64,000 bases of DNA. Origin: Lachnospiraceae bacterium (GTDB taxonomy: Bacteria > Bacillota > Clostridia > Lachnospirales > Lachnospiraceae). A program made the translations under genes and the position numbers. Positions 42,043-49,071 of this stretch are shown in pieces (position 1 is the stretch's first letter; every line of letters begins with the position of its first letter). The notes under the pieces were generated by a model. It worked only from the letters and a program-made list of their open reading frames with translations. It was not told the DNA's origin and did no database searches. The stretch lies in NCBI GenBank assembly GCA_910573755.1, contig CAJTBO010000013.1, forward strand, positions 48,550-112,549, given 5' to 3'.

Positions 42043-43707
42043 ATGTCAATAAATAAATACGAAACCCTAAACCAAAAAAGGAAGATACAGCACACAAAGA
42101 GAAAGGTTGCCGCATACTGCCGTGTATCTACGGACAACGAAGATCAGGCAAATTCATTTGAAAGCCAGCAGCGTTATTTCAGACAGTATATAGAGCGTAA
42201 TCCCGATTGGGAGCTTTATGAAGTGTTTGCAGATGAAGGCATCTCTGGCACGAATACGAAAAAAAGGAAAGAATTCAACCGCATGATTGCGTGTGCAAAG
42301 AACGGTGATTTTGATTTGATTGTAACAAAAGAAATCTCCCGTTTTGCGAGGAATACCCTTGATAGTATATTTTATACCCGTGACCTCAAAAAGCACGGCG
42401 TGGGTGTTATCTTTATGAATGATAACATCAACACTTTAGACGGCGATGCGGAGCTTCGCCTTGCCATTATGTCCTCGATTGCACAGGAGGAAAGCCGTAA
42501 GACATCCGAGCGTGTGAAATGGGGACAGAAACGCCGGATGGAGCAGGGAGTTGTGTTTGGGCGGAGTATGCTTGGTTACGATGTAAAAGACGGCAAAATG
42601 TATATTAACGAGGATGGGGCGAAAGTTGTCCGTCTTATCTTCCACAAGTTTGTAAATGAGGGGAAAGGAACTCATGTGATTGCCCGTGAACTTCGGGAGG
42701 AGGGCATTAAGCCCATGCGGGTAAAAGAATGGCAGAACACAGTCATTCTCCGTGTTATCCGCAATGAAAAATACTGCGGTGATTTGGTGCAGAAGAAAAC
42801 CTATACGCCGGACTTTTTATCCCATGAAAAGAAGTACAACCGAGGGCAAGAGGAATTTGTGATTATCAAAGACCACCACGAGCCGATTATCTCCCGTGAG
42901 CTTTTCGATAAGGCAAACCGCATTTTGGATGAAAAATCGCTTTCACAGGAGGGCAAAGCAAAACACAGCAGCCGTTATCCGTTTTCCGGGAAAATCAAAT
43001 GCGGATGCTGCGGTTCAAGTTATGTGGCGAGATATAAAACCCGAAAAAATGGAAGCCTCTACAAGGCGTGGCGGTGTCTTGAAGCTGCAAGACATGGAAG
43101 CCCTCATGTGGACAAAGCAGGGAATCAGGTTGGATGCAGTGGATTTAGCATACGCAACGAAGATGCAACCCACATCATGTACCTTGTTACGAGAAGCTTA
43201 AAATATAATAAGGAGAAAATCACTGACAATTTGCTTGCTATTATCAAGTCTGTTATCGCAATGGATACCGCAGGTACAGACAGTGAGAAACTAAAATCAC
43301 AGATAAAAACGATTGAGGAAAAACGCACAGACCTCATTGACCTTTATACATCTGGCAATATTACCAGAGACGAATTTTCAGCAGCAAGGGCAAAATGTGA
43401 GAATGAGATTGCCGAACTGCGATCCGTGATAGATAGCATAGACAAACAAAGGGAGAGACCCTCAAAACAGCAAGAACTTGTTGCTGAAATTACGGAAGCG
43501 ATGAATGAGCTTATAAACGGCGTGGAATATGAAGATGATTTTTACAAAGAAATTTTAGATAAAATGGTTGTGAATGATAAAGACCATATTGATGTGTATT
43601 TGAACCTGCTCCCCCTCAAATGGAGCTATACGGTTGCAAAAAGCGTAAACTGTCCGCAGGGTAAACCGCTAAAAAAAGCTGGGGCCCCTGAGATGGAACA
43701 TTTCTGA
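42043..43707 (+). CDS. Large serine recombinase (site-specific integrase/excisionase)
   Basis: 554 residues from the ATG behind AAAGGAGA. The resolvase domain (residues ~20-165) has the catalytic Ser29 in AYCRVSTDNEDQANSF and the arginines in EISRFARNT and SQEESRKTSERVKWG-like segments. The recombinase domain (~190-300) includes KVVRLIFHKFVNEGKGTHVI. The zinc ribbon is KIKCGCCGSSYVARYKTRKN, then WRCLEAARHG and VGCSG. A long C-terminal coiled coil follows. It is the TnpX/SpoIVCA type that joins two short att sites. Its last codons (EHF-stop) lie inside the right inverted arm of the element, twelve bases from the core, so gene and site are physically fused. Confidence 0.96.
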   Translation: MSINKYETLNQKRKIQHTKRKVAAYCRVSTDNEDQANSFESQQRYFRQYIERNPDWELYEVFADEGISGTNTKKRKEFNRMIACAKNGDFDLIVTKEISRFARNTLDSIFYTRDLKKHGVGVIFMNDNINTLDGDAELRLAIMSSIAQEESRKTSERVKWGQKRRMEQGVVFGRSMLGYDVKDGKMYINEDGAKVVRLIFHKFVNEGKGTHVIARELREEGIKPMRVKEWQNTVILRVIRNEKYCGDLVQKKTYTPDFLSHEKKYNRGQEEFVIIKDHHEPIISRELFDKANRILDEKSLSQEGKAKHSSRYPFSGKIKCGCCGSSYVARYKTRKNGSLYKAWRCLEAARHGSPHVDKAGNQVGCSGFSIRNEDATHIMYLVTRSLKYNKEKITDNLLAIIKSVIAMDTAGTDSEKLKSQIKTIEEKRTDLIDLYTSGNITRDEFSAARAKCENEIAELRSVIDSIDKQRERPSKQQELVAEITEAMNELINGVEYEDDFYKEILDKMVVNDKDHIDVYLNLLPLKWSYTVAKSVNCPQGKPLKKAGAPEMEHF

Positions 43708-43719
43708 GGCTTCACTACC
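43696..43719. other. Right attachment junction (attR-like)
   Basis: The arm GAACATTTCTGAGGCTTCAC is followed by the TACC core and then cotJC. The arm includes the recombinase stop codon. With the left arm it forms a 15/20 inverted repeat around TACCCA on the predicted circle. The core corresponds to GGTA on the cotJC strand, the Gly62 codon plus one base. Confidence 0.8.
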
Positions 43720-43902
43720 TATATCCGTCAGTATAGCTGCAACCTCAGGATAGGGTGCGGCATAGCGTTGGGAGAGATAGCGCATGGAAGCGCCCATTTC
43801 CCCGTCAGGGCCGCCGTACTGGGAGATGATAACCTCCGCCAGCTTGGTATTCGGGTTTGTGATATTTACCGGGTATTGCAGACGTTTTTCATAACTCCAC
43901 AT
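43716..43902 (-). CDS. cotJC: cotJC, N-terminal part of a split gene
   Basis: Residues 1-62 of CotJC: MWSYEKRLQYPVNITNPNTK, LAEVIISQYGGPDGEMGASM, RYLSQRY, then AAILTDIG, with manganese ligand Glu35. Beyond the core the frame reads 15 foreign residues in the element (SEASEMFHLRGPSFF) and stops, so only a 77-residue fragment can be made while the element is present. GGAGGTG precedes the ATG, which directly follows the cotJB stop. The sequence closely resembles Bacillus CotJC up to the break. Confidence 0.93.
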
Positions 43903-44172
43903 TTAGCAGGCACCTCCTTCCCAGGGCATGGGCGATGTAGCCCATTTCCATTCGTCCATACAGTTTCCGGGCATATCCTGACGGAGCGGTCCGAATTTTG
44001 CTGTATATTCTTTTGTCACCTGATGAAGCATTTTGTTGTAGCGATGGAAATAGGAGATTGCATCCGTGTCGAAGGGATGGGTATCCAGATATTCCCGCAG
44101 ATCGGTGGTGGTGAAGTCCAGTACGCTGATATCCATCAGCATTCTTCTTTTTTCTGTCATATTCTGATTCAT
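43903..44172 (-). CDS. cotJB: Spore-coat protein CotJB
   Basis: 89 residues. ISVLDFTTTDLREYLDTHPF, then DTDAISYFHRYNKMLHQVTK, EYTAKFGPL and WKWATSPMPWEGGAC are the CotJB pattern. It overlaps cotJA by four bases (ATGA) and abuts cotJC. In Bacillus, CotJB is made in the mother cell and helps assemble CotJC into the inner coat. Intact here. Confidence 0.92.
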   Translation of the reverse strand: MNQNMTEKRRMLMDISVLDFTTTDLREYLDTHPFDTDAISYFHRYNKMLHQVTKEYTAKFGPLRQDMPGNCMDEWKWATSPMPWEGGAC

Positions 44173-44351
44173 CGTCTGCCTCTCTTTCCCATGAAAGGTT
44201 TATCCAGTTCGGGGAAGATCGTGCCCCTGTTAAAGGCTTCTTCCAGATTCTCATAGAGAACCGGCGCCTGCTGCATAGGCACGTATGCCATACCGATCGG
44301 AAAGTTTCCCATCATGTCATTCATAAAAGGTCGTTGCGGTCTTTGCATCAT
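44169..44351 (-). CDS. cotJA: Spore-coat protein CotJA
   Basis: 60 residues: FPIGMAYVPMQQAPVLYENL, EEAFNRGTIFPELDKPFMGK. The Y-P-Q...Y-x-x-L-E-x-A-F-x-R-G-T-I-F-P-x-L-x-x-P-F pattern is typical of CotJA. Shorter than the Bacillus protein at the N-terminus, as in clostridia. First gene of the operon, behind a sigma-E-type promoter and AAAGGA. Confidence 0.9.
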   Translation of the reverse strand: MMQRPQRPFMNDMMGNFPIGMAYVPMQQAPVLYENLEEAFNRGTIFPELDKPFMGKRGRR

Positions 44352-44383
44352 TTTGATCCTTTCATTATTATTGTCTATGATTT

Positions 44384-44415
44384 ATTGTATGGTTATCTGA
44401 CAAAAAGGTGTATTT
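44384..44415 (-). promoter_or_regulatory. Sigma-E-type promoter of cotJABC
   Basis: On the gene strand: -35 AAATACACC (complement of 44407-44415), 15 bases, -10 CATACAAT (complement of 44384-44391). CATACAnT with an upstream ATA is the mother-cell sigma-E consensus, and cotJ is a sigma-E operon in Bacillus. The other ~270 bases to the ABC gene on the plus strand show no further gene. Confidence 0.8.
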
Positions 44416-44689
44416 TTCTCATTTGATTTTTTTCTGCAGAAGAATTCTGGCATATGTTTTCCTTATGTTTATGCAAAAAGTTTCAGGACTTTTTAAAACG
44501 GTGCACTTTATGCGCGTTCCGCGCCTGCAAAGCAAATTCATCAGGGCGGATCGGGTTTACCGTTTTCACAGGAATTTCACAAAATTTTAAACAAGTTGTC
44601 ACACTTGAAACATATAGTGGTAAGGACAGGAAAAATGTGGTATTTTAATAAATATGAAATAATGCGGTACCGGAATGGAGGACTTTATT

Positions 44690-45739
44690 TTGGCAGTAGT
44701 AGAGGTAAGGAATTTGACGAAAAGATATGGAAAGCATATAGCGGTAGAAGGGCTTTCCTTTACAGTGGAAAAAGGACAGATATACGGTTTTCTGGGACCG
44801 AACGGCGCCGGGAAATCAACCACGATGAATATTATGACGGGTTATCTTGCCCCCACCGACGGGGAGGTGCTGATCAGCGGGCATGATATGATGAAAGATC
44901 CGGAAGAGGCGAAGCAGTGTATCGGTTATCTGCCGGAGGTGCCGCCGGTCTATCCGGATATGACGGTTTCCGAATATCTGAAATTCGCGGCGGAGTTAAA
45001 ACATATCCCGAAAAAGGAGCGAAAACAGAATATTTCGGAAGTCATGGAACTGACAAAGGTGACAGAAGTGTCGGAAAGGCTGATCAAAAATCTTTCCAAA
45101 GGCTACAGACAGAGGGTAGGGCTGGCGCAGGCTATTTTGGGAGAGCCGGATGTGGTCATTCTGGATGAGCCGATGGTAGGGCTTGATCCGCGGCAGATCA
45201 TAGAGATGCGGGACCTGATCAGGGAACTGGGACGGAAACATACTGTGATATTGAGTTCCCATATCCTTTCGGAAGTCAGCGCGGTCTGTGATCATATTAT
45301 GATCATATCGGGCGGAAAACTGATCGCTTCCGATACGGCGGAAGGGCTGCAGGGGCGGATACAGAGTTCCTTTGTGCTGGAAGCCGCGGTAAAAGCATCC
45401 ATGCAGGAAGTACAGGCTGTGCTGGATACGATAGACGCAGTGGTAAAAGTGGAAGAAAAGCCGTCCAATATGCCGGACTGTGTGACGGTGTTGATCAGGA
45501 CGAAGGACAATGCCGATATCAGGGAAGAGTTGTCTATGAAGCTGTATGAGAAAAAGCTGCCGATCATGGGGATGAATCTGCAGGAGCATTCCTTAGAGGA
45601 TATTTTCCTGGAACTGACGGAGACAGGCAATGAAGTATCCGGAATGCTGCAGGAGAAAGAGGAAGAGGAAAGTCTTGTGTTAAAAGAGGCAGAAAGCAGG
45701 GAGGAAAAGGAGGAGAACGGGCATGACGGCAATTTATAA
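44690..45739 (+). CDS. ABC transporter ATPase, GldA-like (TTG start)
   Basis: 349 residues if started at the TTG eight bases after GGAGG; an ATG 15 bases earlier overlaps that site. Walker A GPNGAGKSTT, signature LSKGYRQRVG, Walker B VVILDEPMVGLDP and switch ILSSHILSE are intact. The C-terminal ~120 residues, ending in an acidic tail (LQEKEEEESLVLKEAESREE), are typical of GldA-like ATPases. It overlaps the permease gene by 17 bp. Probable role: export or envelope remodelling with its GldFG-like partner. Substrate unknown. Confidence 0.93.
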   Translation: MAVVEVRNLTKRYGKHIAVEGLSFTVEKGQIYGFLGPNGAGKSTTMNIMTGYLAPTDGEVLISGHDMMKDPEEAKQCIGYLPEVPPVYPDMTVSEYLKFAAELKHIPKKERKQNISEVMELTKVTEVSERLIKNLSKGYRQRVGLAQAILGEPDVVILDEPMVGLDPRQIIEMRDLIRELGRKHTVILSSHILSEVSAVCDHIMIISGGKLIASDTAEGLQGRIQSSFVLEAAVKASMQEVQAVLDTIDAVVKVEEKPSNMPDCVTVLIRTKDNADIREELSMKLYEKKLPIMGMNLQEHSLEDIFLELTETGNEVSGMLQEKEEEESLVLKEAESREEKEENGHDGNL

Positions 45740-47834
45740 GAGAGAACTGAGGGCTTGTTTTCATTCCTTCATCGGCTGGCTGTTTCTGGCGGTGATGCTG
45801 TTTTTTACAGGGCTTTACGTAACCGCCAACAATCTGGCGCAGGGCTCCGCCTATCTGACTTACGCGCTGCAGAGTTCCCTGATCATTTTTATCATTGCGA
45901 TTCCGATCCTGACCATGCGGATTCTGGCGGAGGAGCGGAAAAATAAAACGGATCAGATGATATTGACTGCACCGGTCAGTGTCTGGAAGATCGTGCTGGG
46001 GAAGTATCTGGCGCTGGAGACGGTCTTTGCGATCCCCTGTGTGGTGCTGTGCCTGTATCCTCTGCTGCTTGGCAGATACGGGACGGTTCCCTATGGGGAG
46101 ACTTATGTATCGATCCTCGGGTTTTTCCTGTACGGTTCGGCGGCGGTTGCGGTGGGGGTTTTTGTGTCTTCTCTGACCGAGAGCCAGGTGATCGCGGCGG
46201 TGGTTTCGGTGGTGCTTATCTTTGTGGGATATGTGATGGCGGGAATCTGCAGCCTGATCTCGCCTGTGGGAAACCTGCTGACAATGATCCTAAGCGCATA
46301 TGACCTGACAACGCCGTTTATCGACCTGATCAACGGAAATTTAAAGCTGGCTTCAGTGCTTTATTATGTTTCCGTTATTTTCCTGATGCTGTTTTTTACT
46401 ACCCAGTCCATTCAGAAAAGGCGTTACAATGTTTCGGTAAAGCATCTCCGAAGGGGAGCCTACAGTATCGGGCTGATCGTTCTGACCACAGCCATCGTGA
46501 TCGGCGCCAATATCCTGCTCAGACAGGCGCCGTCAGAATACACGGAATTTGATGTGACAAAGGAGAAACTGTATTCCCTGTCGGAAGAATCCTATCAGGT
46601 AATGGATCATTTGCAGGAGGATATCACGATCTATGTGCTTTCGCCGGAAGGCAGCATGAATCTGGACGTGATCGAGACGCTGAACCGTTATAAAAGTTAC
46701 TCAAAACATATCAGCGTGGAGTATGTGGATCTTGCTTCCAATCCGGCGTTTGCGCAGCAGTATACGGACAATTCGGTGAGCGCCCGCTCCCTGATCGTGG
46801 AGAGCGGAAAGCGCAGTAAATATATTGACTATAATGATCTTTATCAGATGGAACTGAGTTATGAGACTTATGCCTACGAGATGACAGGATATGACGCCGA
46901 AGGACAAATCACAGGCGCCATCGGCTATGTGACAATGGATAACATGCCGAAGGTCTATCTGCTGGAAGGACATGGCGAGAGTGCGCTGGAAGAGGGCTTT
47001 TTATCTGTTCTGGCAAAGCTGAATATAGAGTATGAAACGCTGAACCTGCTGACGGTGGATGAAGTGCCGGCGGATGCCGAGGGACTGATCATCAATGCGC
47101 CCACAGCGGATCTGTCGGCGGATGATACGGAAAAGGTAAGGGCATATATGAACGGCGGCGGAGATATACTGTTCGTGTATGGTTACAGCGAGGAAGCGCT
47201 GCCCAATTACCAATCCCTGCTTTCCGATTATGATGTGAGTATTGCGGATGGCATGGTGGTGGAGAATGACAGAAATTATTACTATCAGAACATGTTGTAT
47301 CTGCTGCCGGAAGTGGAATATGACGAGATGACGGAATCCATTTACGGCGAGGGCTATGTTTTTGCGCCTTACGCCAGCGGTATCGTGATGGATGAGCAGG
47401 CGGAGGAAGACGGAGATGTACACTACCTGCTGACCACAACGGCGGATTCCTTTGCAAGAACAAATCTTGAGGAGGTGGCGTCCGGCGAAAAGACGGAGGG
47501 AGATATCGACGGGCCTTTTGCACTGGGCGCAAGAGTGACAAAACAGATGGGGGACAGCGAGAGCACCGCCGTTATCTATACTTCCGCGGTGATCTTTCAG
47601 GAAGCGGCGGACGCCATAGTGGCAGGAAACAATAAAAAGCTGTTTGAGAACGCAGTGGGCAGGTTTGCTTCGGTGGAGAACAGTGTTTCCATACCGGTCA
47701 AGAGTTACTACGCGGGCATTCTGACGGTTCCTGCGCTGGAATTTATCTTTGCAGGACTGATCCTTGTACTGGCTCTGCCGCTTGGGCTTCTGGTCGCGGG
47801 GCTGGTGATCTGGCTGCAGAGGCGGAAGCGGTAA
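45723..47834 (+). CDS. GldF-GldG fusion ABC permease
   Basis: 703 residues. Residues 1-240 are a six-helix ABC-2 permease (GldF-like: MRILAEERKNKTDQMILTAP, KYLALETVFAIP). From ~245 there is another helix, then an extracytoplasmic GldG/IFT52-like domain (EFDVTKEKLYSLSEESYQVM, YLLEGHGESALEEGF, MNGGGDILFVYG) and a final helix with an RRKR end. This fused form is common in Lachnospiraceae next to a GldA ATPase. The DUF4340-type third gene often seen after it is absent; a decayed MerR gene follows instead. Confidence 0.93.
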   Translation: MTAIYKRELRACFHSFIGWLFLAVMLFFTGLYVTANNLAQGSAYLTYALQSSLIIFIIAIPILTMRILAEERKNKTDQMILTAPVSVWKIVLGKYLALETVFAIPCVVLCLYPLLLGRYGTVPYGETYVSILGFFLYGSAAVAVGVFVSSLTESQVIAAVVSVVLIFVGYVMAGICSLISPVGNLLTMILSAYDLTTPFIDLINGNLKLASVLYYVSVIFLMLFFTTQSIQKRRYNVSVKHLRRGAYSIGLIVLTTAIVIGANILLRQAPSEYTEFDVTKEKLYSLSEESYQVMDHLQEDITIYVLSPEGSMNLDVIETLNRYKSYSKHISVEYVDLASNPAFAQQYTDNSVSARSLIVESGKRSKYIDYNDLYQMELSYETYAYEMTGYDAEGQITGAIGYVTMDNMPKVYLLEGHGESALEEGFLSVLAKLNIEYETLNLLTVDEVPADAEGLIINAPTADLSADDTEKVRAYMNGGGDILFVYGYSEEALPNYQSLLSDYDVSIADGMVVENDRNYYYQNMLYLLPEVEYDEMTESIYGEGYVFAPYASGIVMDEQAEEDGDVHYLLTTTADSFARTNLEEVASGEKTEGDIDGPFALGARVTKQMGDSESTAVIYTSAVIFQEAADAIVAGNNKKLFENAVGRFASVENSVSIPVKSYYAGILTVPALEFIFAGLILVLALPLGLLVAGLVIWLQRRKR

Positions 47835-47867
47835 AAAATAGAATCGTATAAAAATTTTTAAACCCCA

Positions 47868-47898
47868 TTGACTCTGATGGAACGTCATAGTGTAAAGT
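47868..47898 (+). promoter_or_regulatory. MerR-type promoter of a decayed regulator gene
   Basis: TTGACT, exactly 19 bases with the dyad CTGATG-GAA-CGTCATAG, then TAAAGT. This long-spacer promoter is typical of autoregulated multidrug-sensing MerR genes, and the ORF it feeds is a MerR fragment. Confidence 0.75.
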
Positions 47899-47928
47899 GT
47901 TCTTATCAACAGCAGGGAGGCAGATGAT

Positions 47929-48024
47929 ATGAAGACCGTAAAAGAAGGATCCGGACTGACAGATATCAGCGTGTGCACGCTTCACTATTATGATGATTCC
48001 GGAAGATACCGGGAAGGAGTATAG
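47929..48024 (+). pseudogene. MerR-family regulator remnant
   Basis: GGGAGGCAG precedes ATG and 31 codons, MKTVKEGSGLTDISVCTLHY, YDDSGRYREGV, stop. This is the MerR helix-turn-helix start (TGISVRTLHYYDEIG in intact genes) with several substitutions and then truncation. Confidence 0.8.
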
Positions 48025-48029
48025 AAGGT

Positions 48030-48452
48030 TCTGGAGGGATAAACTGCGGGTCAGCGATAGCGACATGCATGATGAAGAGGGGCAGGCAGGGCTGTTTACA
48101 GAGGCAAAGCGCAAGGCTTATGAGGATGCCCGTACTTACAAAACCATGAAAAACAGGATCTCGCTGGACAGTCCTGAACTACAGGCTCCTGTCCATCTTT
48201 GCCGGAAAAGCGGCGGGACATATACAGATCATCATCTGGTTGTCGGCGAGCGGGTTGCGAAAAGTAAATTCTGCTTTATCGCCGTAAAACTAATGGATTT
48301 TGCGATTTTAATAATAACGGGGAAGTTGTCTGGGAATTCGGTTTTGTGATGAAGCAGATCAGTCCGGTGAAAGACGAAAAAGGGATCATGCTGAAACAGG
48401 CAAAGTATTACCGGGACTATGCTCTGATCAGGACAGAAACAGATCGTAAGTA
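48030..48452 (+). pseudogene. Degenerate ORF of unknown family
   Basis: One frame reads RRFWRDKLRVSDSDMHDEEG, then LFTEAKRKAYEDARTYKTMK up to AKSKFCFIAVKLM. A shifted frame then continues DFNNNGEVVWEFGFVMKQIS, PVKDEKGIMLKQAKYYRDYA and LIRTETDRK to a stop. Together they look like one protein broken by a frameshift near 48295 and lacking a start. Family not recognised. Confidence 0.45.
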
Positions 48453-48740
48453 AGGAGAGGAAATGATCTGTCAGCGGGAGAGGCGGCTCACTTTATCGGT
48501 TTTGCGGCAAAGCAGAAAATAGCAGAAGCCGCCGGCGATGCCGCCTGTAAAGTTGTTTATTTGCGGCAGGCTTTTGAGCACAGGGTTTTGAATCTGCCTG
48601 CATTCCGTGAAAGAGATTCGCGGGAAAACAAGATTTTTCTATTTTCATTACGATTTGTGCCGGAGAGAAACAAAAGGAACGGATGGTCATAATGATAGTT
48701 TAAAAAGAAATTTTACAGGAAATTTTTACATATGCCGGTC

Positions 48741-48878
48741 TTGACATCACGCCGTATGATATGGTATTTTACATAATTATAAAACTCAGTTGATGCTGAG
48801 AGTGGATTTTTCAGAGAGATCTTTTTCGCCACAAAGTTTTGCAGGATCAGTGATCCCGCAGGTTTTGCGGCTTTTTTA
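48741..48878 (+). promoter_or_regulatory. Structured 5' leader with intrinsic terminator upstream of a MATE gene
   Basis: TTGACA at 48741 with a TATTTT -10 18 bases on. The transcript would contain CTCAG-TTGATG-CTGAG, a GTGG...CCAC-closed segment, GGATC-AGT-GATCC, and finally CCGCA-GGTTT-TGCGG followed by CTTTTTTA, a good terminator. A promoter, folded leader and terminator before a pump gene suggest conditional termination (riboswitch or attenuator), but no known riboswitch class was recognised. The 288 bases before it (48453-48740) show nothing gene-like. Confidence 0.5.
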
Positions 48879-48900
48879 TTGCGCAGATATCAAAGTATGT

Positions 48901-49020
48901 CTACAGCGCCGGCAGAAGGCGGTCCGCAAACTACAGCGTTAGCGTGCAATAGTCCGTAAACTATAGCATCGGCAGGCAGCGGTCCGTAAACTACAGCGCC
49001 AACAGACAGCAGGCCTGTAA
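48901..49020. repeat. Four tandem 30-bp repeats
   Basis: Four exact-length units begin CTACAGCGCC, CTACAGCGTT, CTATAGCATC and CTACAGCGCC and end GGTCCGCAAA, AGTCCGTAAA, GGTCCGTAAA and GGCCTGTAA. They lie between the leader terminator and the MATE start codon. Because the period is a multiple of three, the minus strand shows ten-residue repeats (AVVYGPLPAD-like), but that ORF has no ribosome site. Confidence 0.8.
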
Positions 49021-49071
49021 AAGAAATTGCCTGCTGCCCGAAAAAGAACAAAAAACAGGAGGGTCCGTAGA

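Larger units (their letters stand above)
33716..43719. mobile_element. 10,000-bp serine-recombinase element interrupting cotJC
   Basis: The two cotJC halves end in the same TACC core (33716-33719 and 43716-43719), which puts exactly 10,000 bp in the repeat-to-repeat unit. Removing it joins LTDIG to TEELAHLEM in frame, giving a 205-residue CotJC. Inside are AbiE toxin-antitoxin genes, a KTR-domain ORF, two MATE pumps, PadR and AraC-GNAT regulators, a decayed ABC-F gene with intact leader, a small ORF, and a large serine recombinase at the right end. No conjugation genes are present, so spread would need a helper. The arrangement parallels skin in sigK and SPbeta in spsM. Confidence 0.93.

Noticed and set aside
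47001..47978. Minus-strand open frame opposite the GldFG-like gene
   Set aside because: Shadow frame; the plus-strand protein has clear domains through the whole stretch.
48901..49020. CRISPR-like short repeats
   Set aside because: The four 30-bp units are directly adjacent with no spacers, and no cas genes are present. They are a tandem repeat.
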